NCBI GenBank assembly: GCA_900550935.1
Contig: URUD01000015.1
Location: forward strand, 1-54,184
DNA: 54,184 nucleotides
Direction: 5' to 3'
Source of the DNA: an uncultured Roseburia sp.
Lineage (GTDB): Bacteria; Bacillota; Clostridia; Lachnospirales; Lachnospiraceae
This document shows, one piece after another, positions 36,356 to 46,077 of this stretch. The notes beneath the pieces are model-generated. The model ran no database searches, had not been told where the DNA came from, and saw nothing but the letters and a program-made list of their open reading frames with translations. The translations under genes and the position numbers were made by a program. Each line of letters begins with the position of its first letter. Position 1 is the first letter of the stretch.

Positions 36356-37066
36356 ATGCCATATTATTACTATTACTGGGATCCGACATATTTTCTTGTG
36401 ATCATCGGAGCTGTGATCTGCATGATCGCATCGGCAAGAGTGAAAAGTACTTACAATAAATATTCACAGTACCGCAGCATGACCGGAATGACAGGAGCAC
36501 AGGCGGCAGAGCGTATTTTAAATGCGGCAGGGATTTATGACGTGGAGATCCGTCATATTTCCGGAAACCTGACAGATAACTATAACCCGGCAAAAAAAAC
36601 ATTAAATCTTTCGGATGCCGTGTATGGAAGTACCTCGGTTGCAGCAGTGGGAGTTGCTGCCCATGAGTGCGGACATGCGATACAGCATCAACAGGGGTAT
36701 GTTCCGCTCAGTCTGCGTGCAGCAATCGTTCCGGCTGCCAATCTTGGCTCTACACTGGCATGGCCGTTGATCTTGATCGGACTTTTCTTTAATGGAAATA
36801 CAGCATCGTTTTTGATCAATCTTGGAATCATCTGTTTCTCATTTGCAGTGATCTTTCAGCTTGTGACCCTTCCGGTAGAATTTAATGCCTCAAGAAGAGC
36901 ACTTGTTATGCTGGAAAAACAGGGAATTTTGGGAGACAGTGAATTACCGTACACGAAAAAGGTATTAAAGGCAGCCGCGCTGACCTATGTTGCGAGTGCA
37001 GCGGCGGCAATCTTACAGTTACTTCGTCTGGTAATTCTGTTTGGAGGAAGAAACCGGGATGACTGA
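36356..37066 (+). CDS. Membrane zinc metallopeptidase, YugP family
   Basis: The 236-residue protein has the Tyr-rich start MPYYYYYWDPTYF, a first membrane helix, the zinc motif AAHECGHAIQH (about 101-111), and three further helices. It matches the YugP (DUF2324) family, whose substrates are unknown. The stop overlaps the start of rsmB by eight bases, so translation is coupled. Confidence 0.88.
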   Translation: MPYYYYYWDPTYFLVIIGAVICMIASARVKSTYNKYSQYRSMTGMTGAQAAERILNAAGIYDVEIRHISGNLTDNYNPAKKTLNLSDAVYGSTSVAAVGVAAHECGHAIQHQQGYVPLSLRAAIVPAANLGSTLAWPLILIGLFFNGNTASFLINLGIICFSFAVIFQLVTLPVEFNASRRALVMLEKQGILGDSELPYTKKVLKAAALTYVASAAAAILQLLRLVILFGGRNRDD

Positions 37067-38378
37067 TGGAGTAAATTTAAGAGAACTGGCACTCGGTGTT
37101 TTAATGGAAGTGACCAGAGAGGGCAGCTACAGTCATCTGGTGCTGCGTGCGGTTTTGGAGAAATACCAGTATCTGGAAAAACAGGAGAGAGCCTTTTTGA
37201 CAAGAGTTTCCGAGGGCACCATCCAGCGGATGATCGAACTGGATTATATCATCGATCAGTTTTCCAGAGTAAAGGTAAAAAAAATGAAACCGGTGATCCG
37301 GAATATTCTGCGGATGTCTGTCTATCAGATGTTTTATATGGATTCGGTCCCGGATCCAGCGGCGTGCAATGAAGCGGTGAAGCTGGCAAGAAAAAAGGGA
37401 TTTTCTTCTTTGAGCGGATTTGTAAATGGTGTGCTCCGCAATATCAGCAGAAACAAAGAGACGATTATCTACCCGGATGAAAAGAAAGATCCGGTTTTCG
37501 CCTTATCCGTCCGCTATTCCATGCCGGAATGGATCGTAAAAGAGTGGATCGGGGCATATGGCGTGGAGCAGACAAAATTCGTGCTGGCAGCGTTTTTAGA
37601 AGAAGAACCGATCACGATCCGCACCAATCTTTTAAAGACCACACCGGAACAGTTAAAGGAACGCCTGATCGCAGAAGGAGTCACGGTACAGCCTTTAAAC
37701 GATACAAAATACAAAGGGCTTTCTTATGCGTATGCAATTTCCGGTTTTGACCATCTGCGTGCCCTGCCGTCCTTTCAGGAAGGACTTTTTTATGTGCAGG
37801 ATGTCAGCTCAATGATGGTTACAGAACTGGCAGAGGTAAAAGAGGGTGCGTATGTCATTGATGTGTGCGCGGCACCGGGTGGAAAAAGCATCCATCTTGC
37901 AGAAAAAATGAACGGCACCGGAATGGTGGAGGCAAGAGACTTAACCGATTACAAGGTGTCACTCATTGAGGAAAATATCGCAAGACATCAGCTTTCCAAT
38001 GTAAAAGCGGTCTGCATGGACGCTACGGTCTTTCAGAAGGAGTCGGTGGAGTGCGCTGATGTCCTGATCGCGGATCTGCCCTGTTCGGGGCTTGGTATCC
38101 TGCGGAAAAAGACAGATATCAAATACCGGATGAGCAAAGAACAGCAGCAGGAACTGATCGCATTACAGCGGAAGATCTTAGATACGGTGTGCACTTATGT
38201 AAAACACGGTGGTACCTTAATCTACTCGACCTGCACGATCAATTGTGGAGAAAACGAGGAAAATGTGGCATGGTTTGTGGAAAACCATCCGGAATTTGAA
38301 CTGCAAGAGGAAAGACAGCTCTTTCCGGGCGAAGGACCGGGAGACGGGTTCTTCCTGTCGAAACTGATTCGAAAATAG
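37059..38378 (+). CDS. rsmB: 16S rRNA m5C967 methyltransferase
   Basis: About 439 residues from ATG 37059 (GGAGGAAG upstream; an earlier in-frame codon at 37041 is less likely). It has an N-terminal NusB-like domain, the SAM site VCAAPGGKS (about 268), and the two active-site Cys regions LPCSGLG and STCTINCGENE. It modifies 16S rRNA. Confidence 0.94.
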   Translation: MTDGVNLRELALGVLMEVTREGSYSHLVLRAVLEKYQYLEKQERAFLTRVSEGTIQRMIELDYIIDQFSRVKVKKMKPVIRNILRMSVYQMFYMDSVPDPAACNEAVKLARKKGFSSLSGFVNGVLRNISRNKETIIYPDEKKDPVFALSVRYSMPEWIVKEWIGAYGVEQTKFVLAAFLEEEPITIRTNLLKTTPEQLKERLIAEGVTVQPLNDTKYKGLSYAYAISGFDHLRALPSFQEGLFYVQDVSSMMVTELAEVKEGAYVIDVCAAPGGKSIHLAEKMNGTGMVEARDLTDYKVSLIEENIARHQLSNVKAVCMDATVFQKESVECADVLIADLPCSGLGILRKKTDIKYRMSKEQQQELIALQRKILDTVCTYVKHGGTLIYSTCTINCGENEENVAWFVENHPEFELQEERQLFPGEGPGDGFFLSKLIRK

Positions 38379-38387
38379 GTGTAAAAT

Positions 38388-39440
38388 ATGCAGCAGGAAA
38401 AAGTGGATATCAAATCCATGAATATAACGGAATTAAAACAGTATATCGAGGAACTGGGTGAGAAGGGCTTTCGTGCCAGACAGATTTATCAGTGGATCCA
38501 TCAGAAACAGGTTTCTTCTTTTGCAGAGATGACCAACATTTCAGCATCCCTGATACAGAAACTGGAGGAAAACTGTTTTCTTACAGTGCTACAGAAGGAA
38601 GACGTGCAGATATCCAGACTGGATGGAACAAGAAAATATCTGTTTGGACTTTTTGATGGCAATGTCATCGAAAGCGTCCTGATGAAATATAAACATGGCA
38701 ATTCCGTCTGTATTTCTTCGCAGGTAGGCTGTCGGATGGGCTGTCGGTTCTGCGCCTCCACGCTGGATGGATTGCAGAGAGGGCTGACCGCAGCGGAGAT
38801 GATCGACCAGATCTATCAGATCGGGAAAGACATCGGAGAGCGTATCTCCAATGTGGTCGTGATGGGAACCGGAGAGCCGCTCGATAACTTCGAAAATTTG
38901 TTAAAGTTCATCGAACTTTTAACGGATGAGAACGGACTTCATATCAGCCAGAGAAATCTGACTGTATCAACCTGTGGCATCGTGCCAAAGATCAGGGAAC
39001 TTGCAGATCACAAATTGCAGATCACACTGGCGTTGTCACTGCATGCTTCCAGTCAGGAAAAACGACTGGAACTGATGCCGGTTGCCAATAAATACGAGCT
39101 TTCTTCTGTTATAGAAGCCTGCCGTTATTATTTCGAGCAGACCGGACGGAGAGTCAGCTTTGAGTACAGTCTGGTTGCTGGGGTCAATGATACGAAGGAG
39201 GATGCAAGGGAGCTTTCCGAGCTGATCCATGGGATGAACTGCCATGTCAATCTGATCCCGGTCAATCCGATCAGGGAACGCGATTTTGTGCAGCCTGATC
39301 TGCACGCAATCAAGGCATTTCAGAGCCGGTTGGAAAAGAACGGCATTACCGTTACGATCCGCCGGGAAATGGGACGTGACATTGACGGGGCATGTGGACA
39401 GCTCAGACGAAAACATATGCAGAAACAGACAAAAGAATAG
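38388..39440 (+). CDS. rlmN: Dual-specificity 23S rRNA/tRNA m2A methyltransferase
   Basis: The 350-residue radical-SAM protein has the cluster motif CRMGCRFCAS (about 111-120), the GTGEPLDNF segment, and the methyl-carrying Cys in DIDGACGQLR near residue 338. It modifies A2503 of 23S rRNA and A37 of some tRNAs. It sits nine bases after rsmB; a terminator follows. Confidence 0.96.
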   Translation: MQQEKVDIKSMNITELKQYIEELGEKGFRARQIYQWIHQKQVSSFAEMTNISASLIQKLEENCFLTVLQKEDVQISRLDGTRKYLFGLFDGNVIESVLMKYKHGNSVCISSQVGCRMGCRFCASTLDGLQRGLTAAEMIDQIYQIGKDIGERISNVVVMGTGEPLDNFENLLKFIELLTDENGLHISQRNLTVSTCGIVPKIRELADHKLQITLALSLHASSQEKRLELMPVANKYELSSVIEACRYYFEQTGRRVSFEYSLVAGVNDTKEDARELSELIHGMNCHVNLIPVNPIRERDFVQPDLHAIKAFQSRLEKNGITVTIRREMGRDIDGACGQLRRKHMQKQTKE

Positions 39441-39460
39441 ACGAAAAAACAGGAAAAAGA

Positions 39461-39491
39461 AGGGCAGGAGAGTGTATCTCTTGCTCTTTTT
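39461..39491 (+). terminator. Intrinsic terminator after rlmN
   Basis: AGGGCAGGAGA, loop GTGTA, TCTCTTGCTCT (two G-T pairs), then TTTTT. It closes the priA-to-rlmN run. A possible promoter for stp overlaps its 3' side: TTGCTC (39481-39486), 17 bases, TAATAT (39504-39509) with an extended TG. Confidence 0.75.
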
Positions 39492-39581
39492 GTGCTTGTG
39501 TGTTAATATTAGAAGATGTGAAAATGTGTGGAGGCAAAAGGGATTAGAGGACAGATTTTAGAAAGGTAGGAATAAAATAGG

Positions 39582-40328
39582 ATGAAGACGTTTTCCATGA
39601 CGCATATCGGACAGCGACGGGAAATGAATCAGGATTACATGTATACGTCAGAGACTGCTGTTGGAAATCTGCCGAACCTTTTTCTGGTAGCAGATGGAAT
39701 GGGCGGTCATGCAGCAGGAGAATATGCTTCCAGATTTACCGTGGAAAAGCTGGTAGAAAAGATAAAAGAATCATCACAGACAGAGCCGGTAGCACTGATG
39801 AAAGAAGCAGTGGAGCAGGTAAATGCCATGCTGCTTGCGGAGGCAAATGCAGACCGCGCAAAGGCAGGAATGGGCACAACGATCGTTGCAGCAACTGTAA
39901 TAGGAGAGAGACTATATGCAGCAAATGTTGGCGACAGCAGGCTCTATGTCATTAACGAGGAGAGCATTACACAGATAACCAGAGACCACTCTCTGGTAGA
40001 AGAGATGGTACGGTTAGGAGAGATGAATAAAGAAGATGCCAAGGATCATCCGGATAAAAACATCATAACCAGAGCAATTGGAGTGATGCCGGAGGTGGCA
40101 CCTGATTTTTTTGAGATCAGTTTAAAAGATCAGGATATGATATTGATGTGTTCCGACGGACTTACCAATATGATCAATGATATCGACATCAAGAAGATCG
40201 TACTGGGTCAGAGGGACATTGTGGAAAAAGCAGAAAAATTAGTGGAAACCGCAAATCAAAATGGTGGCAGGGATAATATTACGGTAGTCTTAGTAGAACC
40301 GTTTTCTGATGAGGTGAAAGTATGTTGA
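39582..40328 (+). CDS. stp: PP2C-type Ser/Thr phosphatase
   Basis: The 248-residue protein has the PP2C metal motifs ADGMGGHAAGE (about 37-47), NVGDSRLY, DHSLVEEMV and GGRDNITVV near the C-terminus. It removes phosphate from targets of the kinase encoded next. Its last codons overlap the kinase start by seven bases. The usual partner gene name in Firmicutes is stp or prpC. Confidence 0.95.
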   Translation: MKTFSMTHIGQRREMNQDYMYTSETAVGNLPNLFLVADGMGGHAAGEYASRFTVEKLVEKIKESSQTEPVALMKEAVEQVNAMLLAEANADRAKAGMGTTIVAATVIGERLYAANVGDSRLYVINEESITQITRDHSLVEEMVRLGEMNKEDAKDHPDKNIITRAIGVMPEVAPDFFEISLKDQDMILMCSDGLTNMINDIDIKKIVLGQRDIVEKAEKLVETANQNGGRDNITVVLVEPFSDEVKVC

Positions 40329-42430
40329 CAGAAGGAATGTATATAGCGGATCGCTATGAGATCATAGGAAAAATTGGTGCTGGTGGTATGTCAGATGTCT
40401 ATAAGGCAAAGGACCTGACACTCGGCCGTTTTGTTGCGATCAAAGTGCTCAAAAGTGAATTTTCAGATGACATCAACTTTGTAACAAAATTTCGGACAGA
40501 AGCACAGTCAGCAGCAGGATTAGAACATCCGAATATTGTAAATATCTATGATGTCGGAAGTGAAAATGGAATGCACTACATTGTAATGGAATATGTAGAG
40601 GGCATTACCTTAAAGACTTACATCGAAAAAAAGGGACAGCTGTCTTTTAAAGAGGCAGTCAGCATTGCAATACAGGTTGGCAGAGGAATCGAAGCTGCAC
40701 ACAATAAAAATATCATCCACAGGGATATCAAACCGCAGAATATCATGATATCCACAGAGGGAAAGGTAAAGGTAACAGATTTTGGTATCGCCCGTGCAGC
40801 AACTTCCAATACCATCAGTTCTGATGTGATGGGTTCCGTGCATTATTCATCTCCGGAACAGGCAAGAAATGGATTTGTGGATGGCAAGAGTGATATCTAT
40901 TCACTGGGTATCGTGATGTATGAGATGGTAACAGGACGTGTGCCGTTTGACGGAGATACCACGGTTGCAGTAGCAATTCAGCATTTGCAGGAAGAGATGG
41001 TTCCGCCAAGTGCCTTTGCACCAAATCTTCCGATCAGCATGGAAAAGATCATTTTAAAATGTACGCAAAAAAGTGCGGATCGCAGATATGAGTCGATGAC
41101 AGCTTTGCTTGCAGATTTAAGGAAAGCACTGATCAGCCCGGATGAAGATTTCGTTGTGATGGTTCCGCAGGCAAGTCAGGATAAGACCAGAGTCATCGGT
41201 GCAGATGATCTGAGCAAGATCCAGAAACAGGCAGGAAGTGTCTATTTAAAACAGGAAGAAAAACTTCCGAAGATACAGCCGGCATATGAGGAAGAGGAGC
41301 CGGATGACGATGAGGATGAATACGATGACGAAGAGGGCGAGATCAATCCGAAATTAGAGAAAGCGATCACCATTATGGGAATTGCAGCAGCAGTTGTCAT
41401 TGTGATCCTGATCATTTATATTGCAGTGCATCTGTTTGGAGGTATTTCTTCCGGAAAGAAAAATACTGCAAATACAGAGACAACACAGACAGAGACACAG
41501 AAGGACAGCGGCACAACAGAAAAAGACAGCAGCATCAAAGATGGTGTTTCCGTTCCAAGCGTAGCAGGAATGAGTTTTGATGATGCCAAAGCAGAACTGG
41601 CAAAATATAACCTTGGCATCCGTCAGGCGGGAACCGTTTCTTCGGATACAGTGGACAAAGATCTTGTGGTAAGCCAGCAGCCGGAGGCAAATGAGACCGT
41701 AGAGAAAAATTCTACGATCGAGGTAACGTTAAGCAGCGGAAAGGGCAGCATTGATGTCCCCAACGTGGTTGGCAAGAGCGAAGCAGATGCAGTCGCAGCA
41801 CTTGGAACCACCTTTAACTGTAATAAATCTTATGCTTACAACTCTGATGTTCAGGAGGGGTATGTTATTTCCCAGAGCCCGGAGAGTGGTACACAGGGAA
41901 AAGAGGGCGATACGGTTACTTTGGTGATCAGCCAGGGAGAGGAACTGGTGACGGTTCCAGATGTAACTACAACTTATAAGTCAGAGGAGCAGGCAAAAGC
42001 ATTGCTTTCTGATTTTAACGTAAATGTTACAACAAAATACAGCCAGACCGCAGAGGGGATTGTCATCGGACAGAGTATCGATTCAGGGAAACAGGTTGCA
42101 AAGGGAACTTCTATTACGATCACTGTCAGCCTGGGAGAAGAGCCTGCAGAGGTGGTAACTACCACAACTTACAAGCTGAATATCCGCATTGAACTTCCGG
42201 CAGATTCTTCTAATATTTCCGGTGCAGATATCGTACTGTATGGAAAATCCGGTGGTGTACTGGCATCGTGGCCGGGAAAATCCGTTTCAGAGTTTGGCAG
42301 CGATGGACTGACACTGACCAAGACAGGTCTGTTAGAGGAAAGTGGTTCCATTGTGATTACCTGGATCGACCTGAATGGAAATGCATGTGGAGAGCAGACC
42401 AATAACATTACATTCCAGAAGGAATCATAA
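40322..42430 (+). CDS. prkC: PASTA-domain Ser/Thr protein kinase
   Basis: The 702-residue protein has a cytoplasmic kinase domain (about 10-275) with IGAGGMSDVYKA, the catalytic HRDIKPQNIM and DFGIA; an acidic linker; one membrane helix at about 345-372; a Thr/Ser-rich extracellular spacer; three PASTA repeats (about 400-610); and a C-terminal beta-rich domain of about 90 residues. PASTA repeats bind peptidoglycan fragments, linking wall state to growth and division. rsgA follows 11 bases later. Confidence 0.96.
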   Translation: MLTEGMYIADRYEIIGKIGAGGMSDVYKAKDLTLGRFVAIKVLKSEFSDDINFVTKFRTEAQSAAGLEHPNIVNIYDVGSENGMHYIVMEYVEGITLKTYIEKKGQLSFKEAVSIAIQVGRGIEAAHNKNIIHRDIKPQNIMISTEGKVKVTDFGIARAATSNTISSDVMGSVHYSSPEQARNGFVDGKSDIYSLGIVMYEMVTGRVPFDGDTTVAVAIQHLQEEMVPPSAFAPNLPISMEKIILKCTQKSADRRYESMTALLADLRKALISPDEDFVVMVPQASQDKTRVIGADDLSKIQKQAGSVYLKQEEKLPKIQPAYEEEEPDDDEDEYDDEEGEINPKLEKAITIMGIAAAVVIVILIIYIAVHLFGGISSGKKNTANTETTQTETQKDSGTTEKDSSIKDGVSVPSVAGMSFDDAKAELAKYNLGIRQAGTVSSDTVDKDLVVSQQPEANETVEKNSTIEVTLSSGKGSIDVPNVVGKSEADAVAALGTTFNCNKSYAYNSDVQEGYVISQSPESGTQGKEGDTVTLVISQGEELVTVPDVTTTYKSEEQAKALLSDFNVNVTTKYSQTAEGIVIGQSIDSGKQVAKGTSITITVSLGEEPAEVVTTTTYKLNIRIELPADSSNISGADIVLYGKSGGVLASWPGKSVSEFGSDGLTLTKTGLLEESGSIVITWIDLNGNACGEQTNNITFQKES

Positions 42431-42441
42431 GCAGGGGAGTT

Positions 42442-43323
42442 ATGCAGGGAAAAATCATAAAGGGAATTGCCGGTTTTTACTATGTCCATGTGGCAGAAAA
42501 TGGCGTTTATGAGTGCAAGGCAAAGGGAGCCTTCCGCAATCAGAAGATAAAGCCTCTGGTCGGGGACAATGTAGAGATCGCAGTGATTGACGAACTTGGG
42601 AAAAAGGGAAATATAGAGCAGATCCTGCCACGGAAAAACGAGCTGATCCGCCCGGCAGTCGCCAATATTGATCTGGCACTTGTTATTTTTGCAGCCGCAA
42701 AACCAAAGCCAAATTTTAATCTGCTGGACCGGTTTTTGATCATGATGGAGTATCAGAAAGTGCCGGTCACGATCTGTTTCAACAAAAAAGATCTGGTGAC
42801 GGAGGAAGAACTTTCATCCATCTGCCAGATTTATGCAGACTGCGGTTATGATGTCCTGACAGTGTGTGCAAAAGAAAACATCGGAATGGAAAAACTGCAT
42901 GCGGTATTATCTGGAAGGACAACGGCGGTAGCAGGACCGTCGGGAGTTGGGAAATCCTCGATCATTAACCGGTTACAGCCGGAGATCGAGATGGAAACCG
43001 GAAGCATCAGTAAAAAGATCGAACGGGGACGTCATACGACACGCCATTCCGAGATCATACCGTTACAGGAAGAACACACCTATATTATGGACACGCCCGG
43101 TTTTTCCACGTTAAATGTTCCGGGATTTGAAAAGGAAGAACTGGCACAGTACTATAAAGAATTTTCACAGTATGAGCCGTATTGCAGGTTCCAGGGGTGC
43201 AGCCACATCCATGAGCCGAACTGCGGGGTCAAAGAGGCACTTGCGGAAGGAAAAATCTCACAGGTGCGGTATGAAAATTACAAATTACTGTACGAGGAAC
43301 AAAAAGACAGGAAACGATACTAG
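42442..43323 (+). CDS. rsgA: Ribosome small-subunit GTPase
   Basis: The 293-residue protein has an N-terminal OB fold, a circularly permuted GTPase order (NKKD first, then GPSGVGKSSI and DTPGF), and the C-terminal zinc site CRFQGCSHIHEPNC. It checks maturation of the 30S subunit. ATG follows GGGAG. The prkC-rsgA-rpe-thiN order is standard for Firmicutes. Confidence 0.96.
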   Translation: MQGKIIKGIAGFYYVHVAENGVYECKAKGAFRNQKIKPLVGDNVEIAVIDELGKKGNIEQILPRKNELIRPAVANIDLALVIFAAAKPKPNFNLLDRFLIMMEYQKVPVTICFNKKDLVTEEELSSICQIYADCGYDVLTVCAKENIGMEKLHAVLSGRTTAVAGPSGVGKSSIINRLQPEIEMETGSISKKIERGRHTTRHSEIIPLQEEHTYIMDTPGFSTLNVPGFEKEELAQYYKEFSQYEPYCRFQGCSHIHEPNCGVKEALAEGKISQVRYENYKLLYEEQKDRKRY

Positions 43324-43352
43324 AACGAAGCAACAGGAGCATGGAGGAAAAA

Positions 43353-44006
43353 ATGAATTGTTTATCACCGTCGATTTTATCCGCTGATTTTAGCAGATTG
43401 GGAGAACAGATTAAAGAACTGGATGAGGCAGGAGCACAGTATGTCCATATTGATGTTATGGATGGTATGTTCGTGCCGAGCATTTCCTTTGGTATGCCGA
43501 TAATCCGTGCAATCCGTGGATGCAGTGACCGGATCTTTGATGTGCATCTGATGATCGAAGAGCCGGGACGCTATATTGCAGATTTCGCGGAAGCCGGAGC
43601 GGATCTGATCACGGTCCATGCAGAGAGCTGCAAGCATTTAGACCGTACGATAGAGTCAATCAAGGAAAGAGGACTGTTGGCAGGGGTGGCATTGAATCCG
43701 GCAACACCGGTTTCTGCGATCTCCTGTCTGCTTGAAAAAGTGGATATGGTGCTGATCATGACAGTAAATCCGGGCTTCGGAGGTCAGAAACTGATCCCTT
43801 ATACCGTAGATAAAGTACGTGAGTTAAAACAGCTGCTGGATGAAAAAGGCTTAAAGACAGATATTGAAGTGGACGGTGGTATCAACCTGTCCAATGTCAG
43901 GGAAGTCATGGAAGCGGGAGCCAATATCATTGTGGCTGGAAGTGCTGTTTTTAGCGGAAATGTGACAGAAAACACCGAGAATTTTTTAAAGATCATCAAT
44001 GGTTAG
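43353..44006 (+). CDS. rpe: Ribulose-phosphate 3-epimerase
   Basis: From ATG 43353 (GGAGG six bases before it) the protein has 217 residues: SPSILSADF start, HIDVMDGMFVPSISFG metal site (about 33), HLMI, MTVNPGFGGQ and EVDGGINLSN. It interconverts ribulose- and xylulose-5-phosphate. An in-frame upstream start at 43341 would add four residues but overlaps the ribosome site. Confidence 0.97.
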   Translation: MNCLSPSILSADFSRLGEQIKELDEAGAQYVHIDVMDGMFVPSISFGMPIIRAIRGCSDRIFDVHLMIEEPGRYIADFAEAGADLITVHAESCKHLDRTIESIKERGLLAGVALNPATPVSAISCLLEKVDMVLIMTVNPGFGGQKLIPYTVDKVRELKQLLDEKGLKTDIEVDGGINLSNVREVMEAGANIIVAGSAVFSGNVTENTENFLKIING

Positions 44007-44017
44007 GATGAGAGAGC

Positions 44018-44668
44018 ATGAAACATTTTTTTGTTATATCCGGCGGTACGATCAAGGATGATTTTGCACTGGAATATATGGAGAGTGCAGAGGAAAAAAC
44101 ACTGATCGCAGCCGATTCGGGAATGGATTTTTTATATCGGAATAACAGAAAGCCGGATGTGATCGTGGGCGATTTTGACTCAGTGGAGTCTGAAGCTCTG
44201 GCATATTTTAGGACAAAAGAGGGAATCACCTGGTATCCTCTGGTGCCGGAGAAGGACGATACGGACACCGAATTTGCAGTGCGCACAGCACTTCGGATGG
44301 GAGCAGAGAAGATCACAATCTTAGGTGGAACCGGAAGCCGCCTTGATCATGTGTTTGGAAACGTGGAACTGCTCGGCATCGGGATGGAGCAGAATGTCCC
44401 GATGGAACTGGTTGACGCAAACAATCGTATCCGCATGATAAAAAGTGGGATCACGTTAGAAAAGAGCAGCCAGTTTGGAACTTATGTTTCGCTGATCCCC
44501 TATACGGAATGTGTGCAGCATCTGTACCTTACCGGGTTTAAATATCCGTTGGCGGATGTCACTTTAAAAGGATTTTGCAGTCTTGGTGTCAGCAATGAAA
44601 TTGTGGAAGATACCGCAGAAATCCGGTTTAACGGAGGAATTTTGCTCGTAACAGAGTCGAGAGACTGA
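44018..44668 (+). CDS. thiN: Thiamine pyrophosphokinase
   Basis: The 216-residue protein has AADSGMDFLYR, the catalytic VGDFDSVE (about 50), PEKDDTDTEFAV and GGTGSRLDHVFGN. It makes thiamine diphosphate from thiamine and ATP. It is the last gene of the housekeeping run and is followed by a strong terminator. Confidence 0.95.
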   Translation: MKHFFVISGGTIKDDFALEYMESAEEKTLIAADSGMDFLYRNNRKPDVIVGDFDSVESEALAYFRTKEGITWYPLVPEKDDTDTEFAVRTALRMGAEKITILGGTGSRLDHVFGNVELLGIGMEQNVPMELVDANNRIRMIKSGITLEKSSQFGTYVSLIPYTECVQHLYLTGFKYPLADVTLKGFCSLGVSNEIVEDTAEIRFNGGILLVTESRD

Positions 44669-44677
44669 GAAAAGTAC

Positions 44678-44707
44678 CCCCTGGCAGATTGCCAGGGGAT
44701 TTTTTTG
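44678..44707. terminator. Strong intrinsic terminator
   Basis: CCCCTGGCA, loop GAT, TGCCAGGGG and then seven T. It ends thiN transcription and, less strongly, could serve the convergent exporter operon. Confidence 0.92.
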
Positions 44708-44717
44708 TTTTTTTCAA

Positions 44718-46058
44718 TCAGGTACAGTACCGAAATGTTTTATCTGTGGCAATCCGGGCAAAGATGAGTCCTAAGGGGAGTGCCAGAATGATAAGCAGTG
44801 CGGATGCAAGCCATGAGGCAGCAACCGTCAGATTCATAATTCCAAGGTTATAAAATCCTTTATACAGATACAATCCGGGGACCATGATCACAATGGATGG
44901 AACCGTGATTGAGATCCTTGGGTATCCGGCGACTCCCTTTAAGGTGGAGGCAAGAATTCCTGCGATAAAGGCACCAATAAAGGCAGCGGCAGCCGGCGGA
45001 AATGCAGAAAGATCGATCAATTCCAAACGTATCGTATTTGATACAGCACCTATGATACCCGCAGCGGTAGCAAGCCGGATAGGACTGTTAAACATAATAG
45101 AAAATCCTAATACCCCTAAAAAGCTGGCTAACAGACGAAGGACGATCCATTGCCATAATGCCAGATTTAAAGGAAGAAATGAAATTGGTTTGAGTCCAAG
45201 CAGCATAGCAAGGATCCAGGCGGTCATAGTTGCAACTGTTATAATGAGCAGGGAATACATGAGTCTTTCCATTCCGGAACGCATATCCAGTTTGGCAAGG
45301 TCGATCCCACTCGTGATAAATGGAAAACCTGGAATGATAAACAGCATGGAACAGATATATCCGGATTCGTGCAGGAAGTTTACGGAAAATATGATCTCCA
45401 ACAGCTTTAGCAATGCTGTATAGGTAAGGCAGGCGGCGGATACAGAGGAAACAATACATAAAAATAAAGTAAAGTGATGTTTGGAAAGTTTGCATCTTAA
45501 ATAGTTCCCTGTTCCGGCTCCGACAAAAGCACATAACATTTCAACGATGCCGCCACCAAGGAGGAAGGTAAAAGCACCACATGCCAATGCGGCAGAAATG
45601 GCAAGTGCAGCAGGAGAATATAATCCATGGATCCGTTCAATCTCATCCAATACAGAATGTATTTTTTCACAGCTTTGGGTAAGATGACATTCTTTGAAAT
45701 CGGAGATAAACTTTTCCAGACGATTCAGCTGTGAAGTGTTGACACCGGTGTTTGTCAGACACAAAGACTGACTGAAGCTGTTGTTTCCATCAAAGCAGGT
45801 GTAATTAATAGACATAAGTCCGATATCAACGGTACAGGTGATGGACATAAGTTCTGACAGTTCGTTCATTGAGCTTCGTACCCGCCAGGCACCTGTTCCA
45901 CAGGCAAGCATCATGATACCTACCCGTCCTATGACAGATGCCTTTGCGGTCAGATCTGCCTCTGTGATAGGGGCAGGGTCTGTTTTATCGGCATAATCAT
46001 GCCAGTGGATTTCCATATGATTTTTTTTGATGACCGGCTGATGATTGACAGTTCTCAT
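44718..46058 (-). CDS. ThrE-family threonine/serine exporter-like membrane protein
   Basis: The 446-residue protein combines both ThrE halves: an N-terminal cytoplasmic/membrane part (about 25-250) with the pattern RVGIMMLACGTGAWRVRSSM, and a C-terminal half of about five helices. Around ten membrane segments in all, beginning near 155. ThrE exports threonine and serine from Corynebacterium; substrate here is unknown. It ends a five-gene operon with purA- and pyrBI-like genes, and its start lies 19 bases after the preceding stop. In that setting export of an amino acid or amino-acid conjugate made by the operon is conceivable (inference). Confidence 0.83.
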   Translation of the reverse strand: MRTVNHQPVIKKNHMEIHWHDYADKTDPAPITEADLTAKASVIGRVGIMMLACGTGAWRVRSSMNELSELMSITCTVDIGLMSINYTCFDGNNSFSQSLCLTNTGVNTSQLNRLEKFISDFKECHLTQSCEKIHSVLDEIERIHGLYSPAALAISAALACGAFTFLLGGGIVEMLCAFVGAGTGNYLRCKLSKHHFTLFLCIVSSVSAACLTYTALLKLLEIIFSVNFLHESGYICSMLFIIPGFPFITSGIDLAKLDMRSGMERLMYSLLIITVATMTAWILAMLLGLKPISFLPLNLALWQWIVLRLLASFLGVLGFSIMFNSPIRLATAAGIIGAVSNTIRLELIDLSAFPPAAAAFIGAFIAGILASTLKGVAGYPRISITVPSIVIMVPGLYLYKGFYNLGIMNLTVAASWLASALLIILALPLGLIFARIATDKTFRYCT

Positions 46059-46077
46059 ATTGTGCTCCTTCTATTGA